Source: Fulvivirga aurantia
GTDB lineage: Bacteria > Bacteroidota > Bacteroidia > Cytophagales > Cyclobacteriaceae
Assembly (NCBI RefSeq): GCF_009711475.1
Contig: NZ_SMMD01000875.1
Span: 1-12,904 of the forward strand
Direction: 5' to 3'
DNA: 12,904 nt
Shown here: positions 7,064 through 12,904 of the stretch, piece by piece
Position numbering within the stretch: position 1 is the first letter of the stretch
Layout of the letters: each line of letters begins with the position of its first letter
Translations under genes and position numbers: made by a program
Notes under the pieces: generated by a model
Database searches by the model: none
What the model saw: only the letters and a program-made list of their open reading frames with translations
What the model was told of the DNA's origin: nothing

Positions 7064-8159
7064 TTAGCTCTCAGACTCTTCCTGAGCGCCAAGTAAGAAG
7101 GCTTTCATGTAATCATCAAGATCGCCATCTAAAACATTTTGTACATCTGTACGCTCAACACCGGTTCTTGCATCTTTTATAAGCTTATAAGGATGCAGCA
7201 CGTAATTTCGTATCTGCGAACCGAAGTCTATTTTCATTTTAGAGCTTTCGATTTTATCTCTGGCTGCATTTCTTTCTTCAAGCTCCTTCTGGTACAAACG
7301 AGACTTAAGCATTTTCATGGCTCGCTCCCGGTTGGCCAACTGTGAGCGCTCAACCTGACATACAATTACAATTCCTGTGGGTTTGTGAGTAAGCTGCACT
7401 TTGGTCTCTACCTTGTTTACATTCTGTCCACCGGCACCTCCAGATCTGGATGTATGCAGTTCGACATCTGCAGGGTTGATTTCAATATCGATATCGTCAT
7501 CAACTATCGGTGAAACATAAACGGATGCAAAAGATGTGTGCCTTCTTCCACCTGAATCGAAAGGCGAAATACGTACTAGTCTGTGAACACCTATTTCTGA
7601 TTTGAGATTACCATAGGCGAACTCTCCATCAATCTCCAAGGTTGCCGACTTGATTCCTGCCGTGTCTCCGGGCTGGTAGTTTACCTGTCTTACAGAATAT
7701 CCATGACTTTCGCCCCACATGATATACATACGGTTTAGAATATCTGCCCAGTCCTGGCTCTCTGTACCACCTGCTCCAGGGTTTATCTCCAAAATCGCTC
7801 CTAGCTGGTCTTCTTCACCGCTTAGCATTTTTTTGAACTCAAGATCCTCTATGAGCTTCTCAGCTTTGGCATATTCTTCATTTATTTCATCTTCACCAAC
7901 TTCGTCAGCTTGATAAAACTCGTAAAGCGTTTCAAGATCTTCTAATTGTTGAAAAACAGTTTCAAAACTGTCCGTCCAGGTTTTTTTGGCTCTTATGCCT
8001 TTTAATATTTTTTCTGCCTCATCCGGATTATTCCAGAATTCTGGCTGAGCTGTAACCAGCTCTTCTTCTTTTACCTCTGCTACTTTCTTATCGTAGTCAA
8101 AGATACCTCCTCAAAGCCTCTACTCGGGCTTTCAAGTCTTTCAACTCGTCTGATGTCAT
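7064..8159 (-). CDS. prfB: Peptide chain release factor 2, with programmed +1 frameshift
   Basis: RF2 recognises UGA and UAA stop codons and triggers peptide release in the cytoplasm. The gene is in two frames: 8159-8100 encodes 20 residues ([20 protein letters not shown]), then an in-frame UGA at 8099-8097; a +1 shift skips 8099 and reading resumes with GAC at 8098, continuing to the stop at 7064. The joined protein is 364 residues, the normal RF2 length. The second frame alone from its first ATG (7828) gives only 254 residues and lacks the N-terminal domain. SPF at residues 198-200 is the RF2-type anticodon tripeptide (RF1 has PxT) and GGQ is at 243-245, followed by NVNKVET. The frameshift lets low RF2 activity raise its own synthesis. 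A TATATTTG box lies 15 bases upstream of the start. Confidence 0.97.
8096..8111 (-). promoter_or_regulatory. prfB: RF2 programmed frameshift (recoding) site
   Basis: On the minus strand: AGGAGG (8111-8106), TAT, CTT, TGA, C. The Shine-Dalgarno-like hexamer, three-base spacer, CUU slippery codon and UGA-C context have the same geometry as the E. coli prfB site. Both flanking frames encode RF2-like sequence that joins only through a +1 shift here. Confidence 0.96.
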
Positions 8160-8174
8160 ATCTAATTTTTTTTG

Positions 8175-8182
8175 CAAATATA
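8175..8182 (-). promoter_or_regulatory. Candidate -7 promoter box for prfB
   Basis: TATATTTG on the minus strand fits TAnnTTTG exactly and lies 15 bases before the prfB ATG, in the 55-base gap after the upstream gene. A TTTC about 20 bases further upstream (8203-8206) is a weak -33 candidate. Confidence 0.5.
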
Positions 8183-8214
8183 AGTTTAATCTCACGCGTG
8201 CGAAAGCTTATCGA

Positions 8215-8730
8215 TCACTTCGCGTAATTAAAATCAGTAGCCTCCAATCTGTACTTCCTACCTGTGATTTTAAATTTTTTCTTTACAAAAAGCTGAAGCA
8301 ATAAACCGGTGCCGATCAAACCTCCACTTATCATCAGCGTTTCCTCACTTGGGCCCAATCCATTGCCTTGCACCAAAAGTTGGTTGGCCTGGTCAAGCCC
8401 AATGAAAAGCACTCCACCGGTCACGGCTAAGCCAGAAAATAGAGATATAAAATGACTGTCTCGGTAGGGCAATTTTATTTTTTCTATTTCGTCAAAAGAG
8501 ATTTCATTATAATGAAGCTTGATAGAATTATCACTAAATCCAATGATTAACCCGTTATTGAAGACCTTCTCACCTTTTAATTTGAAACTTATATCATCAC
8601 CAGGAGCAAATTGATGCAAAACATGATTGCGCCTTTTTAGTACTAAATACCTTTGGGAAAAGGCACTGAGAGAAATAAGTAATAAAACTACAAGTAGGGC
8701 CGACTTACGCACTGAAATAAAAAAATCCAT
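8215..8730 (-). CDS. Hypothetical exported or membrane protein
   Basis: I do not recognise this 171-residue protein. Residues about 9-25 are a hydrophobic signal-like segment ending LSAFSQ, consistent with cleavage near residue 26. It is followed by a basic, strand-rich region (residues 27-90: KLKGEKVFNNGLIIGFSDNS, then IKLHYNEISFDEIEKIKLPY) and two likely membrane segments, about 94-112 and 131-149, ending in the basic KKKFKITGRKYRLE. This looks like a small envelope protein with a soluble domain between helices. Start choice is uncertain: the ATG at 8730 lies inside the terminator stem of ilvE, whereas a GTG at 8712 would give MRKSALLVVLLL, a cleaner signal peptide. No cysteines. It lies between ilvE and prfB without evident functional link. 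Confidence 0.7.
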   Translation of the reverse strand: MDFFISVRKSALLVVLLLISLSAFSQRYLVLKRRNHVLHQFAPGDDISFKLKGEKVFNNGLIIGFSDNSIKLHYNEISFDEIEKIKLPYRDSHFISLFSGLAVTGGVLFIGLDQANQLLVQGNGLGPSEETLMISGGLIGTGLLLQLFVKKKFKITGRKYRLEATDFNYAK

Positions 8731-8753
8731 CTCGAAAGCTTACGAGATGGATT
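8719..8753 (-). terminator. Rho-independent terminator of ilvE
   Basis: An 11-bp perfect stem, 8743-8753 pairing with 8724-8734 (core CCATCTCG / CGAGATGG), 8-base loop containing AAGCTT, followed on the minus strand by seven T residues (8725-8719). It lies 22 bases after the ilvE stop. The 3' arm contains the ATG assigned to the next gene and the T run encodes its Phe3-Phe4. Confidence 0.88.
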
Positions 8754-8774
8754 GTATATAGGTTTAAATATTAT

Positions 8775-9839
8775 TTATATTCTGTGCAACCAGCCAAATT
8801 TATCTTCGGCTTTACCCAACTTAATATCGTCAAGTGCCTTAAGTACTTTATTAGAAAACTCTCTGGTTTCTACAGCCGGAAGCTCAAAGTCTTCATCGTT
8901 ATAAGCGATATTTGAGATCTGTGCAATGGTAGCCGCAGTACCAGCTCCGAAGGCTTCTGTTAACTTACCATCTCTGATGGCATCAATCACTTCAGCAACT
9001 TCTACTTTGCGCTCTTCTACCTCCATGCCCCAATCTCTGGCCAGTGTCAGTACACTATCTCTGGTGATACCGTTGAGGATTGTATCGCCAGTAGCTGGTG
9101 TTACTAATTTACCATCGATCACAAACATGATGTTCATAGTACCCGACTCCTCAATGTATTTATGCTCTTTGCCATCTGTCCAGATCAGCTGATCGTAACC
9201 CTGATCTTGTGCCAGCTTAGCCGGGTAAATTGCCGGGCCATAATTACATCCTGTTTTGCAGAATCCGCTACCACCTTCTACAGCTCGTACGAAGTGGTTT
9301 TCTATTTTTACTTTTACAGGTTTAGCATAGTAAGCACCAACAGGGCAAGTAATAATCATAAACTTAAAATCCTGAGATGGTCTGATACCTATATAATCAT
9401 CATTTGAGAAAACAAACGGCCTTATGTAAAGTGATGTACCGTCTACCCCCGGAACCCAGCTTTTATCAGTCTCTAGAAGTGTGTTTAGTCCATCAAAGTA
9501 TAAATCTTCTGGTAGCAATGGCATACACATACGCTCAGCGGAGATATTCAATCGCTCAAGATTTTTATCTGGTCTGAACATCACGATGTCACCATTTTCG
9601 TGTTTATAGGCTTTTAACCCTTCGAAAATAGAAATCCCGTAATGAAGCGCAGGACTTGCCGGGCTGATTTTCATCATTTCGTATGGGTCTATGCGAGGAT
9701 TTTTCCATTCACCACCCATAAAGTCTACAGTGAACATGTGGTCAGAATAAACTTTACCGAATTGAATGTTGTGAAAATCTATTGAGCTGATTTTGCTCTC
9801 AGCCACTTTATTTATTTCCATATTTTGTGTTGCAATCAT
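8775..9839 (-). CDS. ilvE: Branched-chain amino acid aminotransferase
   Basis: PLP enzyme catalysing the last step of leucine, isoleucine and valine synthesis (and the first of their degradation) using glutamate/2-oxoglutarate; cytoplasmic. At 354 residues it has the length of the longer, eukaryote-like BCAT group (fold type IV). Key features: HYGISIFEGLKAYK (66-79), YIRPFVF (138-144), the PLP lysine Lys195 in GSGFCKTGCNYGP, the cofactor-binding KYIEESGTMN (Glu231), NGITRDSVLTLA (256-267) and FGAGTAATIA late in the chain. The mammalian regulatory CxxC in that last region is absent. Cys198 replaces the Gly I expect before Asn-Tyr in this motif. The start at 9839 is the longest; Met7 is a possible alternative. 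A -7-like box lies upstream and a strong terminator follows. Confidence 0.95.
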   Translation of the reverse strand: MIATQNMEINKVAESKISSIDFHNIQFGKVYSDHMFTVDFMGGEWKNPRIDPYEMMKISPASPALHYGISIFEGLKAYKHENGDIVMFRPDKNLERLNISAERMCMPLLPEDLYFDGLNTLLETDKSWVPGVDGTSLYIRPFVFSNDDYIGIRPSQDFKFMIITCPVGAYYAKPVKVKIENHFVRAVEGGSGFCKTGCNYGPAIYPAKLAQDQGYDQLIWTDGKEHKYIEESGTMNIMFVIDGKLVTPATGDTILNGITRDSVLTLARDWGMEVEERKVEVAEVIDAIRDGKLTEAFGAGTAATIAQISNIAYNDEDFELPAVETREFSNKVLKALDDIKLGKAEDKFGWLHRI

Positions 9840-9877
9840 AGTATAGAAGTTAAACGGACTAACAACTGTTAGGATTG

Positions 9878-9885
9878 CAAAAGTA
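9878..9885 (-). promoter_or_regulatory. Candidate -7 promoter box for ilvE
   Basis: TACTTTTG on the minus strand fits TAnnTTTG and lies 38 bases before the ilvE ATG. The predicted transcript start falls at about 9872, beside a small inverted repeat CTAAC-N4-GTTAG (9859-9872). A T-rich stretch, not a clear TTTG, occupies the -33 position. Confidence 0.45.
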
Positions 9886-9920
9886 GTAAAATAATGCGAT
9901 TAGAAAAAACCGACTTTGAC

Positions 9921-10469
9921 TTACATCCTAGGTTTCCAGGGTACCTCGTCTGCATTCAATTCCTGAGACATTTTGCGGGCCAAAACGAATAGGTAATCTG
10001 AGAGTCGGTTTAGATAAACGTAAACCATCTCGTTAATTGGCTCGCTATCATTTAACGTGACAGCCAAGCGCTCGGCCCTGCGGCACACACAACGGGCTAC
10101 ATGACAAAAAGAAACTGACTGATGACCTCCAGGAAGTATAAAACTTTTCATAGGAGGTAACTCCTCCTCCATTTGGTCTATACACTTTTCCAAAAACTCG
10201 ACATCTTCTTTTTTGAGCTCCGGTACTTTTACTTTGGTATTACCGGGTTCTGTGGCAAGTATAGAACCTACCGTAAACAGCCTATCCTGTATCTCTACCA
10301 GTTCTTCTTTTCTCTTTGCATTAACTTCCTGATCTCTAACGAGCCCGATGTAAGAATTTAATTCATCAACAGTGCCGTATGACTCAATACGTAAGTTGGC
10401 TTTACTTACTTTCGAACCACCAAATAGAGAGGTTGTGCCTTTATCACCGGTTTTGGTATAGACTTTCAT
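9921..10469 (-). CDS. pduO: PduO-type ATP:cob(I)alamin adenosyltransferase
   Basis: Transfers the adenosyl group of ATP to reduced cobalamin, making coenzyme B12, needed for example by methylmalonyl-CoA mutase; cytoplasmic. The 182 residues match single-domain PduO/MMAB enzymes: the N-terminal ATP loop YTKTGDKGTTSLFGG (4-18), RIESYGTVDELNSYIG (27-42), FILPGG (110-115), ARCVCRRAER (125-134) and YLNRLSDYLFVLAR (152-165), all at the usual places. Asp35 and Arg128 are the likely counterparts of the conserved salt bridge. No B12 synthesis gene or riboswitch is beside it, so it probably serves salvaged cobalamin or genes elsewhere. The gap to the next gene downstream is 81 bases with no convincing terminator. 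Confidence 0.95.
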   Translation of the reverse strand: MKVYTKTGDKGTTSLFGGSKVSKANLRIESYGTVDELNSYIGLVRDQEVNAKRKEELVEIQDRLFTVGSILATEPGNTKVKVPELKKEDVEFLEKCIDQMEEELPPMKSFILPGGHQSVSFCHVARCVCRRAERLAVTLNDSEPINEMVYVYLNRLSDYLFVLARKMSQELNADEVPWKPRM

Positions 10470-10540
10470 ATTTAATGCTTTTGATTTTTGCTTCGTGGAG
10501 CAAGTTTAGCACAAGTTGAGGTCAATAAGAAACCTGAGTT

Positions 10541-11272
10541 TTATTCTTGAGGTAAAGCTGCCTTTTGATCAGCCGCACGTGTGATATTTTCATTTACCAC
10601 ATCAGTCTCAACCAGACCATCTCTCAGCCTGATTATTCTGTGGGCATAATGTGCGATATCATCTTCGTGTGTTACCATGATAATGGTGTTTCCGGCATCA
10701 TGCAGTTTTTGGAAGAGCTCCATAATATCGTATGAAGTTTTGGTATCCAGGTTACCTGTAGGCTCATCAGCCAAAATGATACTTGGGCTATTTACCAAGG
10801 CTCTGGCTATAGCCACACGCTGTCTCTGTCCACCAGAAAGCTCATTGGGTTTGTGATGAGCACGATCACCAAGACCTACATTTTCTAAGGCTTCCAGCGC
10901 CATTTCATCTCTATCTGATTTTCCGTAACCGGCATAGATCAGTGGAAGAGCTACATTTTCAAGTGCTGACGCTCTAGGCAAGAGATTAAAGGTTTGAAAA
11001 ACAAAGCCAATTTCTTTATTCCGAATTTCGGCAAGTTCGTTCTCAGTAAGGTCACTTACATCATGGTTGTTTAATACATACCTTCCGTTGGTCGGGGTAT
11101 CAAGACAACCGATAATATTCATAAGGGTAGACTTACCAGAACCGGAAGGTCCCATAAAAGCCACATATTCTCCTTTATCTATTTCGATCGAAATAGACTT
11201 AAGTGCCTCCACCGTCTGGGTTCCCATTCGGTAAACCTTTGATATTTCTGAGGTTTCTATAATCTTGCCCAT
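10541..11272 (-). CDS. ABC transporter ATPase, MacB/LolD type
   Basis: Nucleotide-binding subunit of an ABC system. All motifs are present: Walker [10 protein letters not shown] (41-49), Q-loop [10 protein letters not shown] (Gln93), signature LSGGQRQR (145-152), Walker B IILADE (Asp169, Glu170), D-loop NLD (174-176) and switch His202. The spacing and the wording around Walker A and the Q-loop are those of the MacB/LolD/FtsE branch, which works with mechanotransmission-type permeases (FtsX/MacB fold) in lipoprotein release, efflux or cell division rather than classical import. No permease is in this window; in Bacteroidota such ATPases are often separated from their permease. The C-terminal extension (about 222-243) is short and Glu/Ala rich. 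Partner and substrate are unknown. Confidence 0.93.
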   Translation of the reverse strand: MGKIIETSEISKVYRMGTQTVEALKSISIEIDKGEYVAFMGPSGSGKSTLMNIIGCLDTPTNGRYVLNNHDVSDLTENELAEIRNKEIGFVFQTFNLLPRASALENVALPLIYAGYGKSDRDEMALEALENVGLGDRAHHKPNELSGGQRQRVAIARALVNSPSIILADEPTGNLDTKTSYDIMELFQKLHDAGNTIIMVTHEDDIAHYAHRIIRLRDGLVETDVVNENITRAADQKAALPQE

Positions 11273-11276
11273 AATC

Positions 11277-11284
11277 CAAAAATA
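11277..11284 (-). promoter_or_regulatory. Possible -7 box abutting the ABC ATPase start
   Basis: TATTTTTG on the minus strand fits TAnnTTTG but ends only four bases before the ATG, so use of this box would give an almost leaderless mRNA. In an AT-rich gap such a match can easily be chance. Confidence 0.25.
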
Positions 11285-11393
11285 ATGATTTAATAGCTAA
11301 ACACTAAACTACAGGATGTTACAGTCAGATTTAGAAGTAATTCCTTAAACGGTCAATTAAGAGACTGAGTGAGTTTTAAAAGCAATATAGCGC

Positions 11394-12263
11394 TTATGCT
11401 ACAGATATGAGCTCTTTTTTCTTTTCAGTAAATTGAAGACAAGCGTCAATTACAGCCTCATCCTTTAGAATTCTCGTATGCCCCAGACCTTTGGTCGTCA
11501 TCAACTTAGACTGAGGGTATTTATTGAGAATAACGTACGGATTTTCTATCGTTACTTCCCTATCGTCTTCATCATGAATAAGCAAAATGTCTACATCATC
11601 TAAGTCTTTAACGATATGTTTTGCACTGTATTCGTCAAATGATTTTCCAAACTTGCTCTCAACATATTGATTAAAGTAAGTAAGCACTCGTTTTGAAGCC
11701 CTGAGACTTCTCAAAAAGGCTCCAATTATGTGATCGGCCATCGTAGGGCTACCAATCATTACAAGCTTATCGGTAAACCTATCCTTAATCAAGGCATGCA
11801 TTACAGCCACTCCACCAATAGAATGACCTACCACACTATGAAAATCATACTTATCTGCCAGTGCATTTACTGTCTCGGCAAAATACATGATATGTGATTT
11901 TTTGCCCTCAGACTTACCATGACCAATAGCATCAAAAGAAACGACCTTGTATCCGGCAGCATTAAAAATGGGAACAAATCTTTTAAACTGTGTTCCCCGA
12001 CCCATCCAGCCGTGTACAAATAAAACCGGCTTACCTTCTCCCCACTCGTACACCTGAACATTATTATCAGCTATCCTTACTTCATGTTTAGAAGCTGACT
12101 CCATAATTTCGATTTCAGAAGCGGGTGTTTTGTACCTCACAGGGGTAAAAAATAAGTTTACAAACCACCTATTAGCCAACCACTGGGAGATAGCTTCCAC
12201 TTTGGGAAATGTCCAACTCACTACTCTCAGTGGCAAAGGCGTTTTTATCTTTTTATTCTTCAT
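11394..12263 (-). CDS. Alpha/beta hydrolase
   Basis: A 289-residue serine hydrolase of the alpha/beta fold. The oxyanion-hole motif is FVHGWMG (His84-Gly85), the nucleophile elbow GHSIGG has Ser148, the acid is probably Asp234 in HDEDDREV, and the catalytic His262 sits in KGLGHTRIL, so the triad is complete. FDAIGHGKSEG (110-120) is the usual strand-4 loop. A roughly 70-residue N-terminal section with WLANRWFVNLFFTPVRY is longer than in many members, is hydrophobic in part and might touch membrane. Substrate is unknown: esterase or lipase-type activity is the default. It overlaps the upstream thioesterase by 11 bases, which suggests a shared transcript and a role with acyl esters or acyl-CoA. 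Confidence 0.92.
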   Translation of the reverse strand: MKNKKIKTPLPLRVVSWTFPKVEAISQWLANRWFVNLFFTPVRYKTPASEIEIMESASKHEVRIADNNVQVYEWGEGKPVLFVHGWMGRGTQFKRFVPIFNAAGYKVVSFDAIGHGKSEGKKSHIMYFAETVNALADKYDFHSVVGHSIGGVAVMHALIKDRFTDKLVMIGSPTMADHIIGAFLRSLRASKRVLTYFNQYVESKFGKSFDEYSAKHIVKDLDDVDILLIHDEDDREVTIENPYVILNKYPQSKLMTTKGLGHTRILKDEAVIDACLQFTEKKKELISVA

Positions 12264-12687
12264 AGCTCGCCATTTTAGGAGAAAGACTGTCTAATAATTT
12301 GACTATTTCTTCAGGTGGAGCTGTTAATTTACGAGCTCTTATGTCCATCCAGGCGCCACGGTAGGTTAATGTAGCGGCATGAGATCCATCTTCTTTGTAG
12401 ACATCATGCTTGATCTTCCACTTTCTACCATCGCTCGATTGTTCCAGTAATTCACAATCAATAGTGATAGTCTCACTCAGCAAGATTTCCTTTCTATAAT
12501 CAGTTTCTGTACCGAAAATAATCGGCCCTATACCCATCTGCATGAGCTTATTGAAACTAAAACCATTTGCTCTGAAAAACCTGATTCGGGCCTGGTCTGC
12601 AAAATCTAAATAAGCAGTATGCCTTAAATGCATGTTAGGGTCAACCTCTGCCCACTTTACTTCGAATGTTGTTTTATAATTATCCAT
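12253..12687 (-). CDS. 4HBT-type acyl-CoA thioesterase (hotdog fold)
   Basis: A 144-residue single hotdog domain of the 4-hydroxybenzoyl-CoA thioesterase/YbgC class, expected to hydrolyse acyl-CoA or acyl-ACP in the cytoplasm. The N-terminal stretch VKWAEVDPNMHLRHTAYLDF (residues 10-29) is the family signature; Asp16 is the expected catalytic acid, and the HLRHTAY turn takes the place of the usual GHVNNAxY. Residues 30-40 (ADQARIRFFRA) form the central helix and the rest gives the beta sheet. Substrate chain length cannot be deduced. Its 3' end overlaps the hydrolase gene, and a palindromic TetR-type site lies seven bases ahead of the ATG, so it is probably repressed by the adjacent regulator. 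Confidence 0.9.
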   Translation of the reverse strand: MDNYKTTFEVKWAEVDPNMHLRHTAYLDFADQARIRFFRANGFSFNKLMQMGIGPIIFGTETDYRKEILLSETITIDCELLEQSSDGRKWKIKHDVYKEDGSHAATLTYRGAWMDIRARKLTAPPEEIVKLLDSLSPKMASYEE

Positions 12688-12693
12688 TTCTAA

Positions 12694-12707
12694 AGACCGT
12701 TCGGTCT
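12694..12707. promoter_or_regulatory. Candidate TetR-family operator
   Basis: Perfect dyad AGACCG-TT-CGGTCT, six bases each arm, in the 46-base gap between the TetR-like gene stop and the thioesterase ATG. Its ACCG-N2-CGGT core is of the kind many TetR-family repressors bind (compare the NemR-type arms AGACC/GGTCT). As RNA it could fold into only a short stem, and it is not followed by a long T run, so an operator is preferred over a terminator. Confidence 0.65.
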
Positions 12708-12733
12708 GTTTTAGATCAAAAAAATATTTCGTT

Positions 12734-12904
12734 TTAAGCTGACTTTTTTAATGGTGTCAACACGGTGTTTCTTATGTAATTCTTGATGTAATCAGAAGCA
12801 AAATCTAAACACTCCTTATGATCATCGACTCTAGACATAATTATTGCACCTTCCAGTGTAGCGACTATTAACGTAGAAATTTCTTTTATGTTGATGTCTT
12901 CTTT
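12734..12904 (-). CDS. TetR-family transcriptional regulator, C-terminal fragment
   Basis: An open frame enters from the right window edge and ends at a TAA at 12736-12734, giving 56 residues and no start. It reads KEDINIKEISTLIVATLEGA, then IIMSRVDDHKECLDFASDYI and KNYIRNTVLTPLKKSA. The pattern of a helix containing a small-residue ATLEGAI motif followed by a long helix ending in a hydrophobic YI resembles the last two helices of TetR-family ligand-binding domains. The DNA-binding domain lies outside the window, so the assignment leans on this pattern, the position ahead of the thioesterase and the dyad in the gap between them. The expected ligand, from the neighbours, would be an acyl-CoA or other fatty-acid derivative. 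Confidence 0.7.
   Translation of the reverse strand, partial: KEDINIKEISTLIVATLEGAIIMSRVDDHKECLDFASDYIKNYIRNTVLTPLKKSA

Noticed and set aside
7064..7828. prfB as a 254-residue gene or a pseudogene with a frameshift
   Set aside because: The break coincides exactly with a canonical RF2 recoding site, so it is programmed and not a mutation.
8194..8225. ACGCG/CGCGT and GCGAA/TTCGC inverted repeats upstream of prfB as a terminator or riboswitch
   Set aside because: Five-bp competing stems with no T run and no recognisable conserved RNA pattern.
10470..10540. Cobalamin riboswitch or terminator around the adenosyltransferase
   Set aside because: The gaps on both sides are too short for a cobalamin riboswitch, no B12 box is seen, and only four-bp stems are present.
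12694..12712. AGACC/GGTCT hairpin as the TetR-gene terminator
   Set aside because: Stem of five to six bp with a tiny loop and only three T residues after it; the symmetry and position fit an operator better.
1..12904. An undescribed defence, secretion or mobile system
   Set aside because: Every substantial gene matches a common family or is a single small unknown; there are no transposases, integrases, att-like repeats, CRISPR repeats, toxin-antitoxin pairs or composition shifts that I can see.

Overview
The window looks like an ordinary chromosomal stretch of a free-living, probably marine Bacteroidota, most likely Cytophagales; this is an inference from gene content. Supporting signs are the moderately AT-rich sequence, the near absence of Shine-Dalgarno sequences, several TAnnTTTG boxes (the Bacteroidota -7 promoter element) upstream of genes, a GIN/DUF2807 secreted protein, a small DUF6952-like protein next to a thioredoxin, and a NhaC antiporter. 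I see no mobile element, tRNA, rRNA, CRISPR array or phage gene.

Layout. Bases 1-1951 (+) hold the 3' part of nhaC, coupled through a TAATG junction to a DEDDy 3'-5' exonuclease; a hairpin at 1954-1981 separates this pair from convergent genes. Bases 2002-4161 (-) hold, in transcription order, an EamA/DMT transporter coupled by TAATG to a YigZ/IMPACT protein, then a thioredoxin overlapping a DUF6952-like gene. A secreted beta-repeat GIN-domain protein (4331-5014, +) runs divergently from the transporter and ends in a strong terminator. Bases 5073-6957 (-) hold an MFS transporter overlapping a YhhN/TMEM86-type lysoplasmalogenase-like gene. Bases 7064-9839 (-) hold prfB with a canonical programmed +1 frameshift, a small secreted or membrane protein of unknown function, and a branched-chain aminotransferase whose terminator stem covers the predicted start codon of the unknown gene. 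Bases 9921-11272 (-) hold a PduO-type cob(I)alamin adenosyltransferase and a MacB/LolD-type ABC ATPase. Bases 11394-12904 (-) hold a serine alpha/beta hydrolase overlapping a 4HBT-type thioesterase, a palindromic TetR-type operator just in front of the thioesterase, and the 3' end of a TetR-family regulator cut by the window edge.

How it fits together. Most of this is housekeeping: translation termination, amino-acid metabolism, cofactor activation, redox and transport. The clearest self-contained circuit is the last one, in which a TetR regulator probably controls the thioesterase and hydrolase through the dyad at 12694-12707. The most informative sequence-level features are the prfB recoding site, which needs two reading frames to be joined to recover a full-length 364-residue RF2, and the overlap of the ilvE terminator with the downstream start. 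I did not find a convincing undescribed multi-gene system.
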